A stretch of DNA of 64,000 nt, taken from assembly GCF_026340675.1 (NCBI RefSeq), contig NZ_JAPEOX010000001.1, positions 4,960,001 through 5,024,000 of the forward strand, in the 5' to 3' direction. Under the pieces are notes generated by a model, which had not been told where the DNA came from, did not search any database, and saw nothing but the letters and a program-made list of their open reading frames with translations. Shown here piece by piece: positions 40,814-48,835 of the stretch. The number at the start of each line of letters is the position of its first letter. Position 1 is the first letter of the stretch. The DNA is from Streptomyces sp. NBC_01264 (GTDB lineage Bacteria; Actinomycetota; Actinomycetes; Streptomycetales; Streptomycetaceae). A program made the translations under genes and the position numbers.

Positions 40814-41296
40814 ATGACAGCCATGGCACCCGCAGCACGGAACGAGCCGGACCTCTCCTTCCTCCTGGACCACACCAGTCACGTCCTGCGCACCCGGATG
40901 GCGGCGGCGCTCGACCAGGTCGGGCTCACGGCCCGGATGCACTGCGTGCTCGTGCACGCCTTGGGGGAGGAGCGGACGCAGATCCAGCTCGCCGAGATCG
41001 GGGGCATGGACAAGACGACGATGGTCGTCACCGTCGACGCCCTGGAGAAGGCCGGACTGGCCGAGCGGCGGCAGTCGAGCACGGACCGCCGGGCCCGCGT
41101 CATCGTCGTCACGGACAAGGGCGCGGAGCTGGCGAAGGAGAGCAGCCGCATCGTCGACCAAGTGCACGCCGATGCCCTCGGCTCCCTCGGGGCCGCGGAC
41201 CGCGAAGCGGTGGTGCGGGTGCTGAACCTGCTGGTCAAGGGCGATCTGGGGACCCCTTCGGAGAGCCCGAGGCCGGCCCGCAGGGCGCGCCAGTAG
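40814..41296 (+). CDS. MarR family transcriptional regulator
   Basis: Winged-helix repressor of 160 residues. The recognition region is IQLAEIGGMDKTTMVVTVDA (about 57-76) and the wing includes RRQSSTDRRARVIVVTDKG, the DxRxxR pattern of the family. ATG at 40814. Divergent from the MFS exporter, it most likely represses that gene until a drug-like ligand binds. Ligand unknown. Confidence 0.92.
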   Translation: MTAMAPAARNEPDLSFLLDHTSHVLRTRMAAALDQVGLTARMHCVLVHALGEERTQIQLAEIGGMDKTTMVVTVDALEKAGLAERRQSSTDRRARVIVVTDKGAELAKESSRIVDQVHADALGSLGAADREAVVRVLNLLVKGDLGTPSESPRPARRARQ

Positions 41297-41414
41297 CGCG
41301 TCCCCCGGGAATCCCCCGGATGGCGCTGTCGCAGGGCCGTCCGGCGTGTTCTGGCAGACAGTGGAAGAGGGCACTCAGCCCAGGGGGGCACCACCATGCC
41401 GGAGGCGTACGCAC

Positions 41415-41915
41415 ATGGGACTGTTCGACTTCATGAGGTCCGACAAGAAGAAGGAACAAGCCGAGAAGGCCGCCGAAAAGGCGGCTGAGCAGGTGCAACA
41501 GCAGGCCGCGGCCGCCCCGGCGCCGCCGTCCGCGATGCCCGCCGACACGGGGATCAAGTACACCGACTCGGCAGCGGCGACCAAGGCGGCCGCCGAGCGC
41601 ATGGCGGCCGCGGCGCCGCCCAAGCCCGCACCGATGCCGCCCAAGGCCGCACCGATGCCCCCCGCCGCGAAGCCCGCCCCGCACACGCCCACGCCGGCCT
41701 CCGCCGCGCACAAGGCGGTCCCCGCGGCCCCGAAGCCCGCGCCCAAGGCCCAGCGCACGTACACCGTCCGCCCGGGCGACTCGCTCTCCGCGATCGCCCG
41801 CCGCGAGCTCGGCAACGAGGGCCGCTGGCGCGAGCTCTACGCGATGAACAAGGGCGTCATCGGCTCGAACCCCGACATGATCCACCCGGGGCAGAAGCTC
41901 ACCCTCCCCAGCTAG
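41415..41915 (+). CDS. LysM domain protein without signal peptide
   Basis: 166 residues. N-terminus MGLFDFMRSDKKKEQAEKAA is a charged helix with no export signal, the middle is a long Ala/Pro/Lys/Met low-complexity part, and the C-terminal 50 residues form a LysM domain (YTVRPGDSLSAIARRELGNE, ending NPDMIHPGQKLTLPS). The layout recalls cytoplasmic YgaU/Kbp proteins, which begin MGLF and end in LysM, but the BON domain is missing. ATG at 41415, GGAGG nine bases upstream. A strong terminator follows. Confidence 0.85.
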   Translation: MGLFDFMRSDKKKEQAEKAAEKAAEQVQQQAAAAPAPPSAMPADTGIKYTDSAAATKAAAERMAAAAPPKPAPMPPKAAPMPPAAKPAPHTPTPASAAHKAVPAAPKPAPKAQRTYTVRPGDSLSAIARRELGNEGRWRELYAMNKGVIGSNPDMIHPGQKLTLPS

Positions 41916-41924
41916 CGAGGGGAA

Positions 41925-41974
41925 CACGGGAGTGGGGCCCGGATCCTGGAAAGGATCCGGGCCCCACTCCCGTG
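41925..41974. terminator. Perfect 23-bp inverted repeat, bidirectional terminator
   Basis: Two fully complementary 23-base arms around the tetraloop GGAA between the convergent LysM and DUF5324 genes. Left arm 41925-41947, right arm 41952-41974. No T-run. Confidence 0.85.
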
Positions 41975-41989
41975 CCGTGCCACGCCGGC

Positions 41990-42742
41990 TCAGCGGTGCT
42001 TGCGCTTCGCGTCCTCCGCGTCGATCCGCTCCTGAGCGGCCTCGGCCTCTTCCTCCAGGCTGGAGACGAACTCCGTCCCGGTCTCGCGCTCCTTCGCCGC
42101 CAGCTCCTCGTCGAAGGAGGCCGGGGCCTCCTCCCGCGCCGACAGCTCGGTCGCGGCCGGCGGCTCGACGAGCCAGTCCGGGTTCGACTGCTGGTCCCAC
42201 CACCGCCACGCGGCGTAGGCCCCGCCGGCCAGGACGCCGACCACCGCCACGCCCTTGAACAGGCGGCCGCAGCGGGCACGCCGCTCGTGGCGCCGTACGA
42301 GCTGCTGGACCTCCTTGGCCGACACCTGGCCGCGCAGCGCCGCCAGCGCCGCCGTCGACCGGGACGCGGCCTCCTCGGCCACCGGCTGGGCCGCCGCCAA
42401 AGCGCTCTCCAGCCGCGGCTGCGTGTAGTCCACGGCGCTCCGGGCCGCCAGGCGGGTCTGCTTCACGGCGTTGGTCGCGGCCCGGTCCACATTCGGCGGC
42501 ACGTGGGCGCGCGCCGATTTGATCCGGGGCTGTACGTGGCAGCCGTACGTCTGGCGGGCTTGTTTCGCAGCCTCGCCGGCCGCGTACGACACCTTCGGCG
42601 CCAGCCGTTCATTTGCTTCGTGGGCGTAATGCACCGCAGCGTGCTTGGCGGATTCCGCGTACGGCGCCACCACTTCCGCTGCGTGCCGCGCCGTATCCCT
42701 GGCACTTGATGCTGCCAGGCGCACGCTTTCCTTGCGGGTCAC
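41990..42742 (-). CDS. DUF5324 family protein
   Basis: 250 residues, mostly Ala-rich helix with regular heptad-like repeats (VRLAASSARDTARHAAEVVA), a single membrane segment (LFKGVAVVGVLAGGAYAAW, about 155-173) and a charged C-terminal coiled-coil tail (ERETGTEFVSSLEEEAEAAQ). Streptomycetes keep this gene beside ppiA. The start is GTG at 42742 with GGAGGAGG seven bases upstream; a GTG at 42769 lies in frame but has a weaker site. Function unknown; divergent from the cyclophilin gene. Confidence 0.85.
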   Translation of the reverse strand: MTRKESVRLAASSARDTARHAAEVVAPYAESAKHAAVHYAHEANERLAPKVSYAAGEAAKQARQTYGCHVQPRIKSARAHVPPNVDRAATNAVKQTRLAARSAVDYTQPRLESALAAAQPVAEEAASRSTAALAALRGQVSAKEVQQLVRRHERRARCGRLFKGVAVVGVLAGGAYAAWRWWDQQSNPDWLVEPPAATELSAREEAPASFDEELAAKERETGTEFVSSLEEEAEAAQERIDAEDAKRKHR

Positions 42743-42918
42743 GGGATCCTCCTCCTCGGTGGCGGACACAGTTCACCTTTCCACCCTTTGTCGGATCATG
42801 CCTCCCATACCGTCGAGCGGCATGCGTGACAGGGCATACGGGTGGACGATTTCCGTCCTGTGCAGCTCTCCGTGGGAGGATCTGAAACCGACAGTGATGA
42901 CGAGAGGAAGGCAGATCC

Positions 42919-43446
<528 letters not shown>

Positions 43447-43469
43447 CCGCAGGGGAACCTTTCGGACCC

Positions 43470-43501
43470 GCCCGTCCGTCCTCGATACGTACCGGACGGG
43501 C
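43470..43501 (+). terminator. Possible terminator after ppiA
   Basis: Nine-base arms GCCCGTCCG / CGGACGGGC separated by 14 bases, 24 bp after the ppiA stop. Confidence 0.5.
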
Positions 43502-43541
43502 ACCGGCGGATCCGCCGCCCCGCCGCCGACCGAGGGGACCG

Positions 43542-44426
43542 ATGGACACCGACCGTCTTCCGGGCTGCTACCGGCACCCGGACCGCGAGACCGGGATCAG
43601 CTGTACGCGCTGCGAGCGGCCGATCTGCCCCGAGTGCATGATCAGCGCCTCGGTCGGCTTCCAGTGCCCGGAGTGCGTCCGCGGGGGCTCGGGAACGGGC
43701 CACAGGGCCGCGGCCAACGCTCCGCGGACGATCGCGGGCGGGGTGGTGGCCGCCGATCCGTACCTGGTGACCAAGATCCTGATCGGGATCAACGTGGCCC
43801 TGTTCCTCCTGGTGACGGCCGTCCCCGGGCTGGACATCCAGCTGGAGCTCCTGGGCCGGTACCGGGAGCAGGTGGGCGGGCCGCTCGAAGGAGTCTCCAC
43901 CGGCGAGTACTACCGGCTGTGGACCTCGGCCTTCCTGCACGTGCAGCTCTGGCACATCTTCAGCAACATGCTCGCCCTGTGGTTCATCGGCGGACCGCTG
44001 GAGCAGGCGCTCGGCCGGGCCCGCTATCTCACGGTGTACCTGCTGTCCGCCCTGGGCGGCAGCGCGGCGGTCTACCTGCTGACCGAGCCGAACGTCGCGA
44101 CCCTCGGCGCCTCCGGCGCCGTGTTCGGCCTGCTCGGTGCCACCCTGGTGCTGTTCCGCCGCATGAGGTACGAAATGCGGCCCCTGGTCACGATGGCCGT
44201 CTTCATGCTGGTGCTGACTTTCGCACCGGGGCTGAACGTGTCCTGGCAGGCCCATATCGGTGGTCTGATCACCGGTGCGCTGGTCGCGCTGGGCTTCCTG
44301 TGGCCTGCCAAGGACATGGGCGCGCGACATCGCAAATTCGTCCAGTGGGGCACCTGTGTGGCGGTGTTCCTGCTGGCCACAGCCCTGATCGCGGTCCGGA
44401 CGGCCGAGCTTTCCGCGCTCACCTGA
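43542..44426 (+). CDS. Rhomboid family intramembrane serine protease with zinc ribbon
   Basis: 294 residues. The N-terminus has a B-box/zinc-ribbon-like CxxC set (CYRHPDRETGISCTRCERPI, then CPECMIS and FQCPECVRGG). Then the rhomboid core: six helices, WHIFSNMLALWFIGG, the catalytic Ser in LGASGAVFGLLGA (about 188-200) and catalytic His in AHIGGLITG. It cleaves membrane proteins within the bilayer; target unknown. The zinc ribbon plus rhomboid design is common in Actinobacteria. ATG at 43542, GAGGGG upstream. Confidence 0.93.
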   Translation: MDTDRLPGCYRHPDRETGISCTRCERPICPECMISASVGFQCPECVRGGSGTGHRAAANAPRTIAGGVVAADPYLVTKILIGINVALFLLVTAVPGLDIQLELLGRYREQVGGPLEGVSTGEYYRLWTSAFLHVQLWHIFSNMLALWFIGGPLEQALGRARYLTVYLLSALGGSAAVYLLTEPNVATLGASGAVFGLLGATLVLFRRMRYEMRPLVTMAVFMLVLTFAPGLNVSWQAHIGGLITGALVALGFLWPAKDMGARHRKFVQWGTCVAVFLLATALIAVRTAELSALT

Positions 44427-44441
44427 TCACACCGGCGTCAA

Positions 44442-44505
44442 CTCTCCACAGAGTTATCCACAGATCTTCTGTCTTTTCCTCAGGTGTGGATGACGCTGTG
44501 GATAA
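44442..44505. promoter_or_regulatory. DnaA box cluster between rhomboid and crgA genes
   Basis: Four 9-mers in 64 bp: CTCTCCACA 44442-44450, TTATCCACA 44454-44462 (perfect), TGTGGATGA 44485-44493 and TGTGGATAA 44497-44505 (perfect, reversed). The pairs face each other, and the middle is AT-rich for this genome (AGATCTTCTGTCTTTTC). Confidence 0.75.
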
Positions 44506-44532
44506 CTCATGGGGAGAGCTTGCGGAGCCGGA

Positions 44533-44787
44533 CTACTTCCACTGCGTGGAGACGCCGAATCCTGCCGCAATGAAGCCGAATCCGACCACAATGTTCCAAT
44601 TTCCGAGGGCTTCGACCGGAAGCTGGGTCTCGGACAGATAGAAAACGACGATCCACGCCAGACCGACCAAGAAGAACGCCAGCATGACCGGGGCGACCCA
44701 GTTGCGGTTCGTCAGCTTGATCGACTGCGGCGTCCGCGTGGGGGGCGGCGTGTAGTCGTCCTTCTTGCGGATACGTGACTTCGGCAC
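44533..44787 (-). CDS. crgA: Cell division protein CrgA
   Basis: Septation inhibitor/coordinator of 84 residues. [16 protein letters not shown], then two membrane helices ([20 protein letters not shown], about 30-49, and [16 protein letters not shown], about 65-80). In Streptomyces CrgA blocks premature FtsZ rings; in mycobacteria it links FtsZ to PBPs. ATG at 44787. Matches Rv0011c in order. Confidence 0.95.
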   Translation of the reverse strand: MPKSRIRKKDDYTPPPTRTPQSIKLTNRNWVAPVMLAFFLVGLAWIVVFYLSETQLPVEALGNWNIVVGFGFIAAGFGVSTQWK

Positions 44788-44878
44788 GAGGGGCTCTCCT
44801 GTCGATGGGCTGGGGACCTGGCCTGCCCCGGGCGTCCGTTAGCGTAGTGGACCTGTGGCGTTGAAGGAGAAGGGTACG

Positions 44879-45655
44879 TTGAGCAATTCCGACGACTCCT
44901 CCGCGGGTCCCCGTCGCCGTGCCAGACCGGTCCGGCTGCTCACGGCCGCCGTTTTCGCCCTGGCCGGCTTGATCTTCGTCACCAGCTTCAACACCTCCAA
45001 GGGTACGAACATCCGGACGGACGCCTCCCTCCTCAAGCTGTCCGACCTGATCCACGAGCGCAGCCAGAGCAATCTGGAGCTGGAGAAGAGCACCGCCACC
45101 GCACGCGGCGAGGTCGACGCCCTCGCCGACCGCGACAACGGGAGCACCCGGGCCGAGGACGCGAAGCTGGCCGCCCTGCGCGCCGCCTCCGGCACCTCGG
45201 ACGTCACCGGCAAGGCCCTGACGGTCACCCTGAACGACGCGCCCCCCGACGCCACGGCCCGCATCCCCAACGTCCCCGAGCCGCAGCCCAACGACCTGGT
45301 GATCCACCAGCAGGACCTGCAGGCCGTGGTCAACGCCCTCTGGCAGGGCGGCGCCCAGGGCATCCAGGTCATGGACCAGCGCCTGATCTCCACCAGCGCC
45401 GTGCGCTGCGTGGGCAACACCCTGATCCTCCAGGGCCGGGTGTACTCGCCCCCGTACAAGGTGTCGGCCGTCGGCGACCCCGGCGCGCTGAAGAAGGCGC
45501 TCGCGGCCTCCCCGGCGCTGCAGAACTACCAGCTGTACGTGAACGCGTACGGGCTCGGCTGGAAAGTGGACGAGCACAAGGCGCTGACACTTCCGGGCTA
45601 CTCCGGCACAGTGGACCTCCACTATGCGAAGCCGCTGGAGACCGCCACCCCGTGA
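44879..45655 (+). CDS. DUF881 family membrane protein
   Basis: 258 residues. A cytoplasmic basic N-terminus, one membrane helix (LLTAAVFALAGLIFVTSFN, about 21-39), a helical stalk (DLIHERSQSNLELEKSTATA) and the DUF881 domain (GKALTVTLNDAP, ALWQGGAQGIQVMDQRLIST, and the end GTVDLHYAKPLE). Same place as Rv0012. Start TTG at 44879 with AAGGAGAAGGG before it; GTG at 44855 is possible. Role unknown, perhaps in division with the neighbouring CrgA. Confidence 0.9.
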   Translation: MSNSDDSSAGPRRRARPVRLLTAAVFALAGLIFVTSFNTSKGTNIRTDASLLKLSDLIHERSQSNLELEKSTATARGEVDALADRDNGSTRAEDAKLAALRAASGTSDVTGKALTVTLNDAPPDATARIPNVPEPQPNDLVIHQQDLQAVVNALWQGGAQGIQVMDQRLISTSAVRCVGNTLILQGRVYSPPYKVSAVGDPGALKKALAASPALQNYQLYVNAYGLGWKVDEHKALTLPGYSGTVDLHYAKPLETATP

Positions 45656-46352
45656 TGTCGTACTGCGCCTGCTGGTACGGACGTTCAGCGAGGTGTGCCT
45701 GACCGCGGGCTCGCTCATCGTGCTCTTCGTGGCCTACGTCCTGCTGTGGACCGGGGTCAAGGCCGACCAGGCCATGGACGGGGAGATGGCCCGCATGCGC
45801 GACCGCTGGGCCGCGGCCCCCGCGGCCGCGCCGCTGCCCGCGCCGTCGGCCGCCCCGGCCGCCCCCGAGACCGCCGCGTACCCGCCGGGCCGGGCCTTCG
45901 CCGAGATGTACGTACCGCGCTTCGGCCCCGACTGGAACAAGCCGGTCCTGGAGGGCACGGGCACCGAGCTGCTGAAGAAGGGCCTGGGCCACTACGCCGG
46001 TACGGCCCGGCTCGGCGGCACCGGGAACTTCGCGGTGGCCGGCCACCGGCGCACGTACGGGGACCCCTTCAAGGACATCCCCAAGCTGCGCCCCGACGAC
46101 CTCGTGATCCTCAAGGACGCCACCGGCTGGTACACGTACACCGTCCGCGCGCCGGTGCTGCGCACCCTCCCGACGGAGGTCGGCGTCGTCGATCCGGTGC
46201 CGGCCCGCTCGCCCTTCGGCGGGCCGGGCAGGTATCTGACGCTGACCACCTGCGATCCGGAATGGGGCCACAGCCACCGGCTCGTGGTCTGGGCCGAACT
46301 GACCGGTAGGCGGACCCTCGCGCAGGGCTCACCGGAGGGATTGGCAAGGTGA
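45624..46352 (+). CDS. Class E sortase
   Basis: Membrane transpeptidase of 242 residues. N-terminal helix AGSLIVLFVAYVLLWTGV, then the sortase barrel with catalytic His in FAVAGHRRTYG (about 138-148), Cys in LTTCDPEWG (about 208-216) and Arg in SHRLVVWAEL. It would join secreted proteins bearing an LAXTG-type signal to peptidoglycan. The ATG overlaps the DUF881 gene by 32 nt, and no ribosome site is clear, so it may depend on coupling. It is a third sortase beside the srtE1-srtE2 pair. Confidence 0.88.
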   Translation: MRSRWRPPPRDVVLRLLVRTFSEVCLTAGSLIVLFVAYVLLWTGVKADQAMDGEMARMRDRWAAAPAAAPLPAPSAAPAAPETAAYPPGRAFAEMYVPRFGPDWNKPVLEGTGTELLKKGLGHYAGTARLGGTGNFAVAGHRRTYGDPFKDIPKLRPDDLVILKDATGWYTYTVRAPVLRTLPTEVGVVDPVPARSPFGGPGRYLTLTTCDPEWGHSHRLVVWAELTGRRTLAQGSPEGLAR

Positions 46353-46441
46353 CCCTCCGCGCCGGGCGGGTGGCTTTAGGCTGTGGACGTACCGCCCCCG
46401 CGGTGCGTTGAACGATCGTGGACGAAAAGGACACAGGCGGC

Positions 46442-46618
46442 ATGTACGGCTGGATCTGGCGGCATTTGCCGGGAAACGCGTGGGTACGCGTGATGATCTC
46501 CCTCGTGCTGGTGCTCGCGGTGGTGTTCGTGCTGTTCCAGTACGTCTTCCCGTGGGCCGAGCCGCTGCTCCCGTTCAACGATGTGACGGTGGACGAGGGA
46601 TCGGGAGCGACTCCGTGA
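46442..46618 (+). CDS. Small membrane protein
   Basis: 58 residues: YGWIWRHLPGNAWVRVM, then one helix MISLVLVLAVVFVLFQYVF and a short acidic tail. The stop overlaps the pabA start by 4 nt, so it is coupled. ATG at 46442; GTG at 46418 also in frame. Found beside pabA in streptomycetes; function unknown. Confidence 0.8.
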   Translation: MYGWIWRHLPGNAWVRVMISLVLVLAVVFVLFQYVFPWAEPLLPFNDVTVDEGSGATP

Positions 46619-47253
46619 GCGCGCGCATTCTGGTGGTCGACAATTACGACAGCTTTGTCTTCAACCTGGTCCAGTACCTCTATCAGCTCGGTGCCGAGTG
46701 CGAGGTGCTGCGCAACGACGAGGTCGAGCTCGCCCACGCCCAGGACGGCTTCGACGGCGTCCTGCTGTCCCCGGGCCCGGGCACGCCGGAAGAGGCAGGG
46801 GTCTGCGTCGACATGGTCCGCCACTGCGCGGACACGGGCGTACCGGTCTTCGGCGTCTGCCTCGGCATGCAGTCGATGGCCGTCGCCTACGGAGGCGTCG
46901 TCGGCCGCGCTCCGGAACTGCTGCACGGCAAGACCTCTCCGGTGGTCCACGAGGGCCTCGGCGTCTTCGAGGGGCTGCCCTCGCCGTTCACCGCGACCCG
47001 CTACCACTCCCTCGCGGCCGAGCCGCCGACCCTGCCGGACACCCTCGAGGTCACGGCGCGGACCGAGGACGGGATCATCATGGGCCTGCGCCACCGCGAG
47101 CACGACGTCGAGGGTGTGCAGTTCCACCCCGAGTCCGTGCTGACCGAGTGGGGCCACCGGATGCTCGCGAACTGGCTGGTGCGCTGCGGTGACGCGGGCG
47201 CGGTGGAGCGCTCGGTGGGGCTCGCCCCGGTGGTGGGCAAGGCCGTCGCGTGA
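46615..47253 (+). CDS. pabA: Aminodeoxychorismate/anthranilate synthase glutaminase subunit
   Basis: Glutamine amidotransferase class I, 212 residues, giving ammonia to chorismate in p-aminobenzoate or tryptophan synthesis. DNYDSFVFNLVQYL near the start, oxyanion PGPGTPEEAG, nucleophile Cys in FGVCLGMQSMA (about 78-88), and the catalytic His-x-Glu in GVQFHPESVLT (about 170-180). Start GTG at 46615. No large chorismate-binding partner is nearby, so PabA and TrpG cannot be separated; the gene at this place in mycobacteria is called trpG (Rv0013). Confidence 0.93.
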   Translation: MSARILVVDNYDSFVFNLVQYLYQLGAECEVLRNDEVELAHAQDGFDGVLLSPGPGTPEEAGVCVDMVRHCADTGVPVFGVCLGMQSMAVAYGGVVGRAPELLHGKTSPVVHEGLGVFEGLPSPFTATRYHSLAAEPPTLPDTLEVTARTEDGIIMGLRHREHDVEGVQFHPESVLTEWGHRMLANWLVRCGDAGAVERSVGLAPVVGKAVA

Positions 47254-48080
47254 CGGCGCTCGCGCCGTCCGCGCCCACCGAGGGCCGGGCAGCGCGACGC
47301 AGGGCGGCGCAGGAGGCGGAGAAGCGTGCGCGTTCGCGCGGCCGGAGCGGGGGCCGGGGCCGGGGACGGCGGCGCAGGCGGCCGGCCTCCGGCGGGCCGG
47401 TCGTGGTCGTCAGCAGGCTCGCCGGGGAGCTGTTCATCACGCTGGGCCTGGTGATGCTCCTCTTCGTCGGCTACCAGCTCTGGTACACGAACTTCCTGGC
47501 GGGCCGGACGGCCGACAACGCGGCCGGCTCGCTCCTCAAGACCTGGGACCGCGACCCGGCCGGGGCGGCCGCGCCGCCGGTGGCGGCCTTCGAACCGGGG
47601 CAAGGCTTCGCGATCCTGTACATCCCGAAGCTGGACGTGAAGGTGCCGGTCGCGGAGGGGACGAACAAGGCCAAGGTCCTCGACAAGGGCATGGTCGGCC
47701 ACTACGGCGAGGCGCCGCTCGCGACCGGGATGCCGGCCGATCCCCAGGGCAACTTCGCGCTGGCGGGCCACCGGAACACGCACGGCGAACCGTTCCGCTA
47801 CATCAACCGGCTGGTGCCGGGGGACAAGATCGTGGTGGAGACCCGGGACGCGTACTACACGTACGAGATGACCTCGCAGCTCGCGCAGACCCCGCCGTCG
47901 AACGTGTCGGTCATCAAGCCGGTGCCCGTCGGATCGGGCTTCACTTCCCCGGGCCGGTACATCACGCTGACCACCTGCACCCCGGAGTTCACCAGCACCT
48001 ACCGGATGATCGTATGGGGCAGGATGACCGGTGAACGCCCCCGCAGCCAGGGTGCTCCGCCCGAGCTGAACAGCCCGTAG
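47250..48080 (+). CDS. srtE1: Class E sortase SrtE1-like
   Basis: 276 residues. A basic cytoplasmic region (RARSRGRSGGRGRGRRRRRP), a helix (LFITLGLVMLLFVGYQLWYT, about 61-80) and the sortase domain with His in LAGHRNTHGEPF, Cys in LTTCTPEFTS and Arg in TYRMIVWGRM. The GTG start overlaps the pabA stop. In S. coelicolor the orthologous position is SrtE1, which with SrtE2 anchors long chaplins for aerial growth. Name rests on order and family. Confidence 0.9.
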   Translation: MTALAPSAPTEGRAARRRAAQEAEKRARSRGRSGGRGRGRRRRRPASGGPVVVVSRLAGELFITLGLVMLLFVGYQLWYTNFLAGRTADNAAGSLLKTWDRDPAGAAAPPVAAFEPGQGFAILYIPKLDVKVPVAEGTNKAKVLDKGMVGHYGEAPLATGMPADPQGNFALAGHRNTHGEPFRYINRLVPGDKIVVETRDAYYTYEMTSQLAQTPPSNVSVIKPVPVGSGFTSPGRYITLTTCTPEFTSTYRMIVWGRMTGERPRSQGAPPELNSP

Positions 48081-48090
48081 AGGATCCGCA

Positions 48091-48810
48091 GTGTCACGTG
48101 TCGCACCGCCCCCGCGCCGCAGCGCCCTCGCGGGGTTCCTGAGCCTGCTGGGCGAGCTCCTGATCACGGCGGGCCTGGTGCTCGGGCTGTTCGTGGCGTA
48201 CTCCCTGTGGTGGACCAACGTCCTCGCGGACCGGGACGCCTCAGCGCGCGGGGACGCGGTGCGCGAGCAGTGGGACCGGGCGGCGCCCTCCCCGTCGGCG
48301 TCCGCGGCGCCGGGCGCGCTGGACGTCCAGGGCGGGGTCGGCTTCCTGCACGTGCCGGCGATGAAGAACGGCGAGGTGCTGGTCAAACGGGGCACCAGCT
48401 CGGAGGTCCTGAACGACGGTGTCGCGGGCTACTACACGGAACCGGTGAAGTCGGCCCTGCCGTGGGACCCGGCGGGCGGCAACTTCGCGCTGGCGGCGCA
48501 CCGCGACGGGCACGGGGCCAAGTTCCACAACATCGACAAGCTGAAGAACGGCGACGCGGTCGTCTTCGAGACCCGCGACACCTGGTACGTGTACACGGTC
48601 TTCGCCGACCTCACCCAGACCTCGAAGTACAACGTGGACGCGATCGGCCCGATCCCCAAGCAGTCGGGCCGCACGGCCCCGGGCCGCTACATCACCCTGA
48701 CGACCTGCACCCCGGTGTACACCTCGAAGTACCGCTACATCGTCTGGGGCGAACTGGTCCGCGCGGAAAAGGTCGACGCGAAGCGAACGCCTCCGGCGGA
48801 GCTGCGCTGA
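48091..48810 (+). CDS. srtE2: Class E sortase SrtE2-like
   Basis: 239 residues. Membrane helix LLITAGLVLGLFVAYSLWW (about 23-42), sortase domain with His in ALAAHRDGHGAKF, Cys in LTTCTPVYTS and Arg in KYRYIVWGEL. It is 10 bp after the first sortase of the tandem pair and probably arose by duplication. GTG at 48091. Expected role: chaplin anchoring with SrtE1. Confidence 0.9.
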   Translation: MSRVAPPPRRSALAGFLSLLGELLITAGLVLGLFVAYSLWWTNVLADRDASARGDAVREQWDRAAPSPSASAAPGALDVQGGVGFLHVPAMKNGEVLVKRGTSSEVLNDGVAGYYTEPVKSALPWDPAGGNFALAAHRDGHGAKFHNIDKLKNGDAVVFETRDTWYVYTVFADLTQTSKYNVDAIGPIPKQSGRTAPGRYITLTTCTPVYTSKYRYIVWGELVRAEKVDAKRTPPAELR

Positions 48811-48835
48811 CGGCGACAGCTTGTCGCTGTCGAAA

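Noticed and set aside
31944..42742. Genomic island inserted at tRNA-Ile or tRNA-Ala
   Set aside because: No integrase, no repeat of the tRNA 3' end seen, and gene composition like the surroundings.
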